Source: Desulfobacteraceae bacterium
Lineage (GTDB): Bacteria; Desulfobacterota; Desulfobacteria; Desulfobacterales; SURF-7
Reading direction: 5' to 3'
Assembly: GCA_003599865.1 (NCBI GenBank)
Contig: QZKS01000083.1
Span: 1 to 39,575 of the forward strand
Length of the DNA stretch: 39,575 bases
Of the stretch, positions 1-7,720 are shown piece after piece; position 1 is the first letter of the stretch; every line of letters begins with the position of its first letter. The position numbers and the translations under genes were made by a program. Under the pieces are notes generated by a model. The model had not been told where the DNA came from, made no database searches, and was given only the letters and a program-made list of their open reading frames with translations.

Positions 1-887
1 CCGGCGACGATTTCCACCCGGTCTCCCTTGTAGATCGTTGGCGGTGTTTCCAGGGAACTGATCCGGAGAAAGGTCTCCGCCTGCACGCGCTGTTTGACTC
101 TTTTGCCGAGGGCGTCTTCAAAGCTCCTGCAAATATTGTCCGGAGCCCTGGATAGATTCATCTTCCGCATGTATAAATCTTTTTCCGCGATCAGGGCATT
201 TCTGGACAGGGCGTGTTTGGTAAAAACAGCATCCTCATACCGGTCGACCCACGAGGAGACATATGCATGAACGGCGCTTTGTTCATCGACCGTTACGGAC
301 AGAACGAATTTCACGTTTCCCAGAAGATCGTCGGAATGATGGCGGGTCACGGAGGCTTTCAGCTTGCCGACCGGGAAACAGTTTTTTCCATGAAATTTAA
401 TGGTTCCCAGTTTGAAGTCGGCGTTCGGAATCTTCCGGTCGATATAGTTCCGGATCACCTGCCGGAGATATTCGTCCGGAATCGGCTGGTATGCGCGATG
501 AATTTGAATGAAATCAGGGCCTTTTAGAACAATCCCGGGGTGCTGTTCTTTCCGGGTGTTCAGGGAGTAAAAAATTTTTGCCTTGGGAAGAAGCCTTTTC
601 ATTCCCGGCCGCGGTGACCGGGCTATCCGCATGGAACCAAGTTCTTCCGCCAGGGGGCCGTCCGGCCGGATCACGGCAATGTCCCGTAAAAGAATTCCGG
701 AACCAATGATCTCGGCAGATGGCTGAAGGTGGATGATAACGGTGGATGAATTCCTTCCGGCCGGGACTTCCGGTATTGCCGGACTTCCGGATGCAGAGGC
801 GCATATCCACCCGAAGAAGATCACGATGAAAAAACCCTTTCGGCAGGCGGAACATAAATGAATCGGCAGATGATACAAAATACGCAT
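1..887 (-). CDS. flgA: Flagellar P-ring assembly chaperone FlgA (3' end beyond window)
   Basis: FlgA is the periplasmic chaperone that helps FlgI form the P ring around the rod. Translating the minus strand gives a continuous frame from 887 to the window edge. A positively charged, hydrophobic N-terminus (MRILYHLPIHL, then a FIVIFFGWICASASG core) looks like a Sec signal peptide. The C-terminal part has the SAF-type pattern KRVKQRV followed by PPTIYKGDRVEIVA, typical of FlgA. The start at 887 is preferred because GGGGGA lies 5-6 bases upstream; an in-frame ATG at 899, next to the flgG stop, has no such site. The gene lies 13 bases after flgG in the same operon, and flgH and flgI would be expected outside the window. 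The last residues are missing because of the window edge. Confidence 0.9.
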   Translation of the reverse strand, partial: MRILYHLPIHLCSACRKGFFIVIFFGWICASASGSPAIPEVPAGRNSSTVIIHLQPSAEIIGSGILLRDIAVIRPDGPLAEELGSMRIARSPRPGMKRLLPKAKIFYSLNTRKEQHPGIVLKGPDFIQIHRAYQPIPDEYLRQVIRNYIDRKIPNADFKLGTIKFHGKNCFPVGKLKASVTRHHSDDLLGNVKFVLSVTVDEQSAVHAYVSSWVDRYEDAVFTKHALSRNALIAEKDLYMRKMNLSRAPDNICRSFEDALGKRVKQRVQAETFLRISSLETPPTIYKGDRVEIVA

Positions 888-900
888 TTTTTCCCCCATC

Positions 901-1683
901 TTATCGTTTCACACTGTTGGCGATTCCCAGCATGCTGTCCGCAGTCTGAACCGTTTTGGAGTTTGCCTCATAAGCCCTCTGGCCGACAATCATGGCCACC
1001 ATTTCCTCCACCACACTGACATTGGACATTTCCAGAAAGGAATTGGAGATGGTTCCCACACCGTCCGTTCCGGGAATCCCTTCAATCGCGTCTCCGGAGC
1101 CTTCGGTCTGCCGCAGCAGGTTCTGCCCGACGGCAAAAAGGCCGGCGGGATTGACAAAGGTGTAAAGGTTGATCTGTTCGGTCAGAAGAACGGTATCACC
1201 TGCTCCATGAGCGGTAAGCTGACCGTTGGATTGCACGGTGACAAGTACGGTTTCTGCCGGGAGACTGATTTCCGGTTGCAGCCTGGCTCCGGCCGGAGTG
1301 GTCAGAAAACCTTCGCTGTCCAGCGAAAAATTACCGGCGCGGGTATACAGTTCTTCATCCCCATTTAAAACCCGGAAGAATCCGCGCCCTTCAATGGCCA
1401 TATCCAGGTCATTTCCGGTTTGCACATAATCTCCCTGGGTGAAAATTTTTTGTACGCTGGATGGCTTGGTTCCCATTCCGACCTGAATTCCGGATGGAAT
1501 CTGCCCTCCTCCGGGAGTGGTGGCGCCGGCAATCAACTGGGTCTGGTACATAAGGTCCTGAAAATTGGCGCGGCTTTTCTTAAAACCGGTGGTATTGGAG
1601 TTGGCCAGGTTATTGGAAATCACATCGACGGTCATTTGCTGCGCATTCATTCCGGATGCGGCTGTCCAAAGAGATCGAATCAT
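901..1683 (-). CDS. flgG: Flagellar distal rod protein FlgG
   Basis: FlgG polymerises into the distal rod that crosses the P and L rings. The 260-residue product has the rod/hook N-terminal signature (SLWTAASGMNAQQ, then ISNNLANSNTTGFKKSRANF), the central GRGFFRV motif, and the C-terminal signature VVEEMVAMIVGQRAYEANSK. Length is the family norm. The start is taken at 1683 (MIRSLW): GGAGG sits 6 bases upstream of it, whereas the ATG at 1689 abuts the GGAGG and is too close to be used. It lies between flgF and flgA. Confidence 0.97.
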   Translation of the reverse strand: MIRSLWTAASGMNAQQMTVDVISNNLANSNTTGFKKSRANFQDLMYQTQLIAGATTPGGGQIPSGIQVGMGTKPSSVQKIFTQGDYVQTGNDLDMAIEGRGFFRVLNGDEELYTRAGNFSLDSEGFLTTPAGARLQPEISLPAETVLVTVQSNGQLTAHGAGDTVLLTEQINLYTFVNPAGLFAVGQNLLRQTEGSGDAIEGIPGTDGVGTISNSFLEMSNVSVVEEMVAMIVGQRAYEANSKTVQTADSMLGIANSVKR

Positions 1684-1721
1684 TATCATCCTCCATGTTG
1701 ATGTAAGACGGAACGGGTTTC

Positions 1722-2402
1722 TTACGGTCTTCCCAGTTCCAGAATGGCCTTTGAATCAATTTCATCAAAGGTCATGATCATTTTCTGATAGGCTTCATAC
1801 ATTCTGTGGGTCTGAATCATTTCCACCATTTCAACGGCCGTGGAAATATTGGATTTTTCCAGAGCGCCCTGCCGGACATTCACATTCTGCGTGATTTGCT
1901 CATCGACTCCGGCATCGCCTTCATACCGGAACAGGGATTGCTCGGTCTTTTTCAAACGGGTCAGGTCTTCAAAGGTGACGATGTCCAGGTTTCCGACAGC
2001 CTCTCCATCCACAAACACTTCTCCGGACTGATTGATGTGAATTTCCGTTCCCTGAATGGCAAGGGGGGCGTTGTTTCCCAGAACCGCATTTCCGTTCTGG
2101 GTGACCAGGGTCCCATTCCGGTCAACGGTGAAGTTGCCATCCCGGGTATATTGTATTCCCTGCGGGGTTTGAATTTTAAAAAAGCCTTTGTCTCCCAGAG
2201 CAAGATCGAGCGTGTTTCCGGTGACGTTCAGGCTTCCCGGACTGTGATCGGTGACCAGGTTGGCCTTGAACACGTCATCAAACGCCAGAATATCGCCTTT
2301 AAACCCGTTGGTGTCGGAATTGGCCAGGTGGTTGGCAATGATATCCAGTTTTCGTTCCTGCCGAAGGCCTCCCTGCACCGCTCTGGTCATTTGCAATATC
2401 AT
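1722..2402 (-). CDS. flgF: Flagellar proximal rod protein FlgF
   Basis: A 226-residue rod protein of the FlgF/FlgG family. It shows the N-terminal motif IIANHLANSDTNGFKGD, the central LALGDKGFFKIQTP motif, and C-terminal VEMVEMIQTHRMYEAYQKMI. It is shorter than FlgG and lies directly upstream of it, which is the usual flgF position. AGGAGA is placed 6-7 bases before the ATG. It is the first gene after a candidate sigma-54 promoter at 2430-2445, so it probably heads an flgF-flgG-flgA operon. A second FlgG-like rod protein is the only realistic alternative name. Confidence 0.92.
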   Translation of the reverse strand: MILQMTRAVQGGLRQERKLDIIANHLANSDTNGFKGDILAFDDVFKANLVTDHSPGSLNVTGNTLDLALGDKGFFKIQTPQGIQYTRDGNFTVDRNGTLVTQNGNAVLGNNAPLAIQGTEIHINQSGEVFVDGEAVGNLDIVTFEDLTRLKKTEQSLFRYEGDAGVDEQITQNVNVRQGALEKSNISTAVEMVEMIQTHRMYEAYQKMIMTFDEIDSKAILELGRP

Positions 2403-2429
2403 TTGATTTCTCCTTTTGTGTCCTGTTTC

Positions 2430-2445
2430 TGCAATATGAATGCCG
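2430..2445 (-). promoter_or_regulatory. Candidate sigma-54 promoter for flgFGA
   Basis: The minus strand reads CGGCATTCATATTGCA. GG (-24) and GC (-12) have the exact 12-base offset required by sigma-54, and GGCA and TTGC cores are both present; only the base before GG (C instead of T) departs from consensus. The expected transcript start near 2419 leaves just enough leader for the AGGAGA site of flgF. Confidence 0.65.
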
Positions 2446-2578
2446 GCTGCCTGTATGGCGGATTCCGCAGAAGCCGGTTTTCGTCAAGCAGCGCCATATA
2501 TGACTTTTCTGAAATTAATGGGGAAGACGGGCTGGATGACAGGCGCATGTGGCAAAAAAGCCGGAAGGAAAAAAATAC

Positions 2579-2851
2579 CTAAACAGGCTGTTTTTTCCCA
2601 TTCATGGAATAGGCAAAGGCCAGCAGCTCGGCAACCACGACATACACGTTCGGTGGAATTTCCGAGTCCAGTTCCAGTCCGGACAGAACCTCAACCAGGT
2701 CCGGATCATCTTTAACCGGTATCCCGTGTTCTTTTGCCAGCTGAATGATTCTTTCGGCAACAAGCCCCTGCCCCTTGGCGGTTACCCTGGGGGCTTTTCC
2801 TTTTGCAGGGTCATACTTGAGCGCAACCGCTTTTTTGGTTTTTTTTTTCAT
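2579..2851 (-). CDS. Stand-alone FlhB C-terminal-domain homologue (EscU/YscU switch family)
   Basis: A 90-residue protein matching only the part of FlhB that follows its autocleavage site. It has KYDPAKGKAPRVTAKGQG, LAKEHGIPVKDDPDLVE and PPNVYVVVAELLAFAYSMN, which parallel QYDASKMNAPRIVAKGAG and the C-terminus of the full FlhB encoded at 11997-13067. There are no membrane segments and no NPTH cleavage motif. In full FlhB this domain switches substrate specificity from rod/hook to filament proteins together with FliK. Its ATG overlaps the stop of the upstream FliK-like gene (ATGA), implying translational coupling. Ten A residues follow the start codon directly. Its own role is unknown; a modulator of the export switch is an inference. 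Confidence 0.88.
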   Translation of the reverse strand: MKKKTKKAVALKYDPAKGKAPRVTAKGQGLVAERIIQLAKEHGIPVKDDPDLVEVLSGLELDSEIPPNVYVVVAELLAFAYSMNGKKQPV

Positions 2852-3963
2852 ATCACAATATTCAGCATGCCGTCTTCAGGACCGGATAAGAATGTTTCGA
2901 TCAGAGATGTTCCGGCCAGGGTTTCCGGGCTGAGAATACGGCAGGTAATCGGATAGACGATAAATCCGTGAGAGATCAATTTCGTTTGCAGATCCGGGAT
3001 GTTTTCCCGGATCAATTGTTGAACATCCGGATTGGCCACACCAAATGATCCGCGGATTTGATTGTTCAAGATCGAAAAATCAGCCAGAAATTCACCGAGC
3101 CGGGTCATTTCGAGCAAAAAAGATACCCGAAGCGTTTTTTCCTCTGGTGGGTGTTCTTCCAGGGCATGGTTCAGATCGATGAAAAGCTGCCCGAATGTCA
3201 GGGTTCCATCAAACAATATCGGCAGGTGAAGAAAGAATCTGCCGGAATCATCAAACAGTTGCTGATTGAGCACCTGAAGATTTTCCATGCTCCGGGAAAA
3301 AGACTGAATGGAATGGAGAATGCTTTGCTGTTCTTCGGGAATCCGGGCGGATGTTTCCAGGGCCAGCGCCTTGAAGTCATTGTTGACAAGCTCCTGAACT
3401 TTGGGGGGTGAAAAGTCGGTATTGCCGGAAAAAAAGGAAAGAAGCTTGTTTTCCCATTTCATGCCGCTGTTTTCGATGAATCGGCCGAGAACCCCGGTAT
3501 CGGGCTTTCCGGATTGCAGGGCAGCGGTCTGCACCAGACGGACAAAACGTTCCAGGGGTTTCATGGCTGCGGACGGATTGGGGGAGGCTTCCCATTCGAC
3601 CGCCTGCTTGAGAAGTCCTTCCATGTGTTTGAAGGGTCCGGTCCGGCCAAGCGTTTTTACGGCATCATAGAGCTGTTTTTCCGGAAGTACATTCGGCGGT
3701 TCTATTTTAAACACCGTTGTGGGGGTTGTCTTCATGACCCGCAGAAAAATGGTTTCACCGGGCTTTAACGGAGTGTGGGTTTTGGCGGTAATGGTTTTTC
3801 CCAGAAGGAGAATCTGCGCTTGCCGGCTGGACAGTAATTGGACAACCTTGGCTTGAATCAGGCTGCCTTTCTGAAGAGGAGGCAAATTGGGAGAGGAATT
3901 ATTTTCTTTCACAACGGAAATCTTGGAAGAGGAAAGAAAAATTCGGTTGATGATGGATGTCAT
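2848..3963 (-). CDS. Second FliK-like hook-length control protein
   Basis: A protein of about 371 residues. The N-terminal third (roughly 30-100) has a beta-rich stretch, LIQAKVVQLLSSRQAQILL then LKPGETIFLRVMKT. The C-terminal third (roughly 240-350) resembles the FliK substrate-switch domain: GTLTFGQLFIDLNHALEE, LRVSFLLEMTRLGEFLADF, and a terminal ISHGFIVYPITCRI. A genuine fliK (27071-28735) is present elsewhere, so this is a divergent second copy. It overlaps the FlhB-C homologue by 4 bases, reuniting the two natural partners FliK and FlhB. The ATG at 3963 is chosen; a TTG at 3981 is an alternative. The family call rests on pattern similarity plus context and needs a profile search. Confidence 0.68.
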   Translation of the reverse strand: MTSIINRIFLSSSKISVVKENNSSPNLPPLQKGSLIQAKVVQLLSSRQAQILLLGKTITAKTHTPLKPGETIFLRVMKTTPTTVFKIEPPNVLPEKQLYDAVKTLGRTGPFKHMEGLLKQAVEWEASPNPSAAMKPLERFVRLVQTAALQSGKPDTGVLGRFIENSGMKWENKLLSFFSGNTDFSPPKVQELVNNDFKALALETSARIPEEQQSILHSIQSFSRSMENLQVLNQQLFDDSGRFFLHLPILFDGTLTFGQLFIDLNHALEEHPPEEKTLRVSFLLEMTRLGEFLADFSILNNQIRGSFGVANPDVQQLIRENIPDLQTKLISHGFIVYPITCRILSPETLAGTSLIETFLSGPEDGMLNIVI

Positions 3964-3993
3964 AATGATTTTGCTTTTCAAAGCGTATTCCGC

Positions 3994-4482
3994 TTATTGA
4001 AGTTCGATCAATTTTTTTTTCAGATCCAGAACCAGATCGATCTCTCCTTTGGGAAGAGACAGGATTTTGGCGATTTCGGATGAGCTTTTTCCCGTATGGT
4101 AGAGCTTTATAATGGATTCCTGCTGGTCATATACATGAAATGATGTGGATTCCGGATCGGCCGGTTCCGCCATATGGATGGCTTCTGTCCGGTTCAGCAG
4201 CAGATTCAGGCTGATGATTCTGGCGTCCAGTTTTTCATTCAAGGTGTTGATGAGATGGTTTTTTTCCCGGAGCTGTTTTTCGAAAGCGGTGGCCACATGA
4301 TTTGCCTGTGAAAGAAGCGGTTCGATCATATCCATCACCTTTTTCGAGGTTTCTCTGGAAACGTCCTTCTGCAGACGGATTCTCATATTCCTGATCAGCC
4401 GGAAAATGAGAACAATCAGGATAACATCAATGATAATCTGGAAGAGTACCCAGAATTCAATTTTCAGTCCTTCAAAAATCAT
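3994..4482 (-). CDS. Membrane-anchored coiled-coil protein with C-terminal HTH-like segment (DUF2802/DUF6115-like)
   Basis: This 162-residue protein has one N-terminal membrane segment (about 8-28, VLFQIIIDVILIVLIFRLI), a charged heptad-type helix region (about 33-95), and a short C-terminal segment reading IIKLYHTGKSSSEIAKILSLPKGEIDLVL, which has the shape of a helix-turn-helix (IAKILSLPKGEI). Small proteins of this architecture, classed as DUF2802 or DUF6115, are often found in flagellar clusters next to flhF/flhG. I cannot tell which family it belongs to by eye, and no function is assigned. DNA binding is doubtful for a membrane-tethered protein; the segment may be a protein-interaction module. 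Confidence 0.65.
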   Translation of the reverse strand: MIFEGLKIEFWVLFQIIIDVILIVLIFRLIRNMRIRLQKDVSRETSKKVMDMIEPLLSQANHVATAFEKQLREKNHLINTLNEKLDARIISLNLLLNRTEAIHMAEPADPESTSFHVYDQQESIIKLYHTGKSSSEIAKILSLPKGEIDLVLDLKKKLIELQ

Positions 4483-4544
4483 GAAGCAAGTTCCCGGCGT
4501 TTATGGTAATCGGTATCCTGACACTGTTTGCTGTCGGAACGGAA

Positions 4545-4844
4545 TCAGGCGATGGTATCCAGCAGCCTTCCCGGTGAATCCGGATTTTTTTCCGCTTCTT
4601 TTTTTTTCTTTTTTTCCGCTTCTTCTTGTTCCCGTTTCTTTTTTTCCCGCTGCTCCTTATCAGGCGTAATGGCATCGGATTGTTCGGATTCGGGAACCGA
4701 TGACAGTGCGGCCTGATCTTTTTCCTGTTGTTCCGCGGCGGTCAGCTGCCGTGGATCCATGGGCTGGGATTTGGTGCCTTGTGCCGCTTCCCTTGCGATG
4801 TCGCCTTGCTGAACGACAATGTTGAGATTTGATATCGTGGTCAT
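4545..4844 (-). CDS. Small highly charged hypothetical protein
   Basis: A 99-residue protein with no recognised domain. Its N-terminus (MTTISNLNIVVQQGDIAREA) is ordinary; residues 60-92 are extremely rich in Lys and Glu (repeats of KKK and EEAEKKKKK), suggesting a single charged helix or a disordered linker. AGGGGA is well placed before the ATG, and the gene fits neatly between its operon neighbours with short gaps, which supports it being real. No signal peptide or membrane segment is seen. Confidence 0.65.
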   Translation of the reverse strand: MTTISNLNIVVQQGDIAREAAQGTKSQPMDPRQLTAAEQQEKDQAALSSVPESEQSDAITPDKEQREKKKREQEEAEKKKKKEAEKNPDSPGRLLDTIA

Positions 4845-4889
4845 GATTTCCCCTGAAAATGTTCAGAAAAACAATACCATGCCGGCGGC

Positions 4890-6884
4890 TTACGAAAGAT
4901 GGATGTTTTTCAGAACAATCTCCTGAATTCCTTTTTCCGGCAATGCTTTTTCCAAAGCAAGACGGATTTCCGATTTCAGCTTTGTCTGATCGATCACGGG
5001 TAACGGCGGCTGTTGTGCTTTGGATGTATCTGTTTTCTGTTTTTTTCCGGGCTCTTTCGTTTCCGTCTCCGAAACTTCCAGCTTAGCCAAGGCCTGTTTC
5101 AACGTGTCATAAATGATAAATCGAAAGAACGGCATTTGTGAAACCATCTTGTCGGCAGCGGCATCGCTCGTGCAGGTCACCTGTATATCCGCCTTGAGAA
5201 TGGAGATATCATCTCTCTGCATCGGTGCGAGAATGATAAAATCATTAAATGCAACAGACAGATCCGTTGGGGCAGCTTCCACAACAGGAGCCGCTTCCTG
5301 CAAGGTTTCGGATTCCATCACAGCCATTTCCGGTTTCATTACTACATCCTCATCGCCGGATAAAAGCAGGAACAGGGAAATGGAAGAAACCAGGAAAATG
5401 AATGCGCCAATGGAGCAGGCGATCAGCAACTTGGATCGGTACCATTTTTTCGCACCGGCATTTTTGGCCTCCGGCTGATCTTCTTCGGAACCGGTCAGGG
5501 TATCATCATCTTCCTCTAAAACGACCCGGTCCAGTTCAATTTGCGGTGCGGTATCAACCGGCACGTCTTCGCATTCGACTTCATCCCGCAGAAGAGCATC
5601 GATATCATCCTGAGAGACCAGACCGGAACCGTCACCATCGGGAAGATCAGTATCCGCTGTTTCTTCCACTGTCTCTGCAGGATCTTCGGGAGAATCTTCA
5701 CCCACTCCTTTGAGCAGCAGGTCGATATCTTCTTGTGAAATCAGGCTGGATGACTCTTCTTCCGTTTCTTTTTCTTCATCGGAGCCCTTTAGAAGGTTAT
5801 CGATATCATCCTGGGAAATGAGTCCTTCTTCCGGGTTCGCCGATTTTTGGGGGGCATCATCGGCTTCCGTGGATAACAGCATGTCAATGTCATTTTGAGA
5901 AATATCCGTGGCTTTGCCTTTTGTTTCCTCTTTTCCTTTCCCATCCGGAGGATGGCTGTCATACTCTTCCAGAAGTTGATCCAGCTCATTCTGAGAAATG
6001 AACAGGGACCTTTCCTCTTCCTGCGGCAGGGCATCCGGTTCTTCCGGAATGATGGATTCGGATTTGGCTTCTCCGGAAAGCAGTTTGTCGATGTCATCCT
6101 GTGAGATTTCTCCTCCCGGCTCGGATGGCATGTCCGGCTCGGTTTCTTGTGGAGCATCCGGAGCATCCATATGGATATCTGCTGCGAGGAGTTTGTCGAT
6201 GTCATCCTGTGAGATTTCCCCTCCCGGCTCGGATGGCATGTCCGGCTTGGTTTCTTGTGGAGCATCCGGAGCATCGGTATGGATATCTGCTGCGAGGAGT
6301 TTGTCGATGTCATCCTGTGAGATTTCTCCTCCCGGTTCGGATGGCATGTCCGGCTCGGTTTCTTGTGGAGCATCCGGAGCATCCATATGGATATCTGCTG
6401 CGAGCAGTTTGTCGATATCATCCTGTGAGAAGTCACCGCCTGCAAAGGCTGCCGCTTCGGGTTCGGCTGCCGCTTTTGACTCCACGCCAGCAGTCTCGGG
6501 ATGTTCAGGCAGCGGTGTATCGGCATGATCCCCGGATGGTTCATCCGGGAGGATAGCCGTGGGATCCGGATTGACGGAATCGGCGCTTTTCCGATTCGGG
6601 GACTGAGACTGAAGCAGATCCGCTTCCAGATCATCCAGGGAGATTTCAGCAAGCGCTGTGTTCAACAGGGACTGGATATCATCCGGGGTCAGGTCTTCCG
6701 GCGGATGGCTCCCCTCCTCTCCGTTGTGATCCGGAGCGGACTCTTCATGGGAGATATTTCTCAACAGGTCGTCAATTTTTTCCGGTCCCTCTGGATCATC
6801 CCCGTCCGCAGCCCGGAGCAGCTGGTCAATATCATCCTGTGAGAAGGAATCAGATTCCGGATTTTGATTTTTTGATTCAGCCAT
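4890..6884 (-). CDS. Membrane protein with array of FliM/CheZ-like CheY-binding motifs and FliL-like tail
   Basis: A 664-residue acidic protein in three parts. Residues 1-480 are cytoplasmic, probably disordered, and carry ten copies of an SQ-x-[DE]-[IL]-D-x-LL motif (starting near 14, 152, 188, 224, 260, 296, 328, 356, 382, 423), plus a degenerate copy near 65 (LTPDDIQSLL). This matches the FliM N-terminus in the same cluster (LSQEEVDSLLSGL) and the known E. coli CheZ C-terminal peptide (SQDQVDDLL), both of which bind CheY. One membrane helix follows (about 484-509). The remainder (about 540-664) has the FliL periplasmic pattern: a paired beta/helix region and a closing IQEIVLKNIHLS. Start at 6884 is preferred (AGG 8 bases upstream) over the ATG at 6890. 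It follows fliA. Multivalent CheY-P binding near the motor is an inference; I know of no named family with this architecture. Confidence 0.85.
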   Translation of the reverse strand: MAESKNQNPESDSFSQDDIDQLLRAADGDDPEGPEKIDDLLRNISHEESAPDHNGEEGSHPPEDLTPDDIQSLLNTALAEISLDDLEADLLQSQSPNRKSADSVNPDPTAILPDEPSGDHADTPLPEHPETAGVESKAAAEPEAAAFAGGDFSQDDIDKLLAADIHMDAPDAPQETEPDMPSEPGGEISQDDIDKLLAADIHTDAPDAPQETKPDMPSEPGGEISQDDIDKLLAADIHMDAPDAPQETEPDMPSEPGGEISQDDIDKLLSGEAKSESIIPEEPDALPQEEERSLFISQNELDQLLEEYDSHPPDGKGKEETKGKATDISQNDIDMLLSTEADDAPQKSANPEEGLISQDDIDNLLKGSDEEKETEEESSSLISQEDIDLLLKGVGEDSPEDPAETVEETADTDLPDGDGSGLVSQDDIDALLRDEVECEDVPVDTAPQIELDRVVLEEDDDTLTGSEEDQPEAKNAGAKKWYRSKLLIACSIGAFIFLVSSISLFLLLSGDEDVVMKPEMAVMESETLQEAAPVVEAAPTDLSVAFNDFIILAPMQRDDISILKADIQVTCTSDAAADKMVSQMPFFRFIIYDTLKQALAKLEVSETETKEPGKKQKTDTSKAQQPPLPVIDQTKLKSEIRLALEKALPEKGIQEIVLKNIHLS
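6108..6431 (-). repeat. Three tandem 108-bp coding repeats
   Basis: Three near-identical in-frame 108-base units, each encoding 36 residues starting with [FI]SQDDIDKLLAADIH and ending with DMPSEPGGE. They differ at only a few positions (for example Met/Thr and Glu/Lys), so the duplications look recent. A fourth motif copy (ISQDDIDKLLSGE) follows directly but its spacer is different. The outer motif copies have unrelated spacers, so the motif is conserved while the linkers are free to vary. Confidence 0.95.
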
Positions 6885-6935
6885 GGTCATTGCCTGCGGT
6901 GCGTATTTTTTCTGAACGGAATATCGTAAGGGTTA

Positions 6936-7703
6936 CTATTCCTGATAATACAGTCGAAGTTTGTTTTTTAATTTGATCAAGGCGCTTGTATGAATCTGGC
7001 ATATTCTGGATTCGGTTAATTTTAAAATACTTCCGATTTCATGCAGTGTTAATTCGTCATGATAATACAAGGAAATCACCAGCTGTTCTTTTTCGGAAAG
7101 GGTTCGGATGGCTCCGGCCACTTCATTTTTCAATTCTTTCCGGAACATCAGCCGGGATGGATCATCCTTGCTTTTCAGTTTTTCCTGAAATGTTTTTTGA
7201 ACGGAAGATTGGTTGTCCTTGTTTTTAATATAGTCATCCATGCTGAGCAGCGCTGCGCCATGGATATTGGAAAGCTGCTTGTAATATGTTTCCAGATCGA
7301 TCCCGAGTTCCTTGGCGATCTCCCAATCATCCGACAATCGTCCCTCACGGGCCTCCACAGCGGCAACGGCTTTTTCAATATCCCGTATTTTCTTTCTCAT
7401 GGATCGGGAGTACCAGTCCAGACTTCTCAGCTCATCCAGAATGGCTCCCCGGATCCGGAATTCGGCATAGGTTTCCAGGCTGACGTCCCGCTCAGGATCA
7501 AATTTATCAATGGCATCGATTAATCCGAGACATCCGGCGCTGATCAGTTCATCGAAAATCACCGAAGACGGCAGCCGTGCAGCCATTTTTGCGGCAATGC
7601 GCTTGACCAGGGGGGCATGTTTGACAATCAGTTCTTCCCGTGCCTTGGGATCAATCTTTTTGTTGTCATCGGGTGCCGGTATTTTGGTGTAGTCTGTAAT
7701 CAT
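6936..7703 (-). CDS. fliA: Flagellar sigma factor FliA (sigma-28)
   Basis: A 255-residue sigma-70-family factor lacking region 1, of the FliA/WhiG class. Region 2 is seen in VKRIAAKMAARLPSSVIFDEL and GLIDAIDKFDPERDVSLETYAEFRIRG (split here); FRIRGAILDELRSLDW is the standard FliA signature. Region 4 ends with LHEIGSILKLTESRICQIHT, the -35-recognition HTH. It would direct late flagellar genes (flagellin, chemotaxis), none of which are in the window. It starts 17 bases after flhG stops and has no obvious promoter of its own, so it is probably transcribed with the flhA-flhF-flhG unit. The ribosome-binding site is weak. Confidence 0.97.
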   Translation of the reverse strand: MITDYTKIPAPDDNKKIDPKAREELIVKHAPLVKRIAAKMAARLPSSVIFDELISAGCLGLIDAIDKFDPERDVSLETYAEFRIRGAILDELRSLDWYSRSMRKKIRDIEKAVAAVEAREGRLSDDWEIAKELGIDLETYYKQLSNIHGAALLSMDDYIKNKDNQSSVQKTFQEKLKSKDDPSRLMFRKELKNEVAGAIRTLSEKEQLVISLYYHDELTLHEIGSILKLTESRICQIHTSALIKLKNKLRLYYQE

Positions 7704-7720
7704 TGTTCAAGTAACATTCA

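Noticed and set aside
514-855. 113-residue minus-strand frame in the flgA region
   Set aside because: It is a shifted frame of flgA; the true frame gives a signal peptide and the FlgA C-terminal pattern.
1806-2582. 258-residue plus-strand reading frame opposite flgF
   Set aside because: It is antisense to a clear flgF, has no ribosome-binding site or known motif, and its codons mirror the flgF frame.
6108-6431. Regular repeats resembling a CRISPR array
   Set aside because: The units are contiguous, coding, in frame and 108 bases long without unique spacers.
5789-6652. 287-residue shifted frame and 150-176-residue plus-strand frames across the 108-bp repeats
   Set aside because: They are open only because the repeat unit is a multiple of three, so any frame without a stop in one unit stays open. 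None has a start signal or independent conservation.
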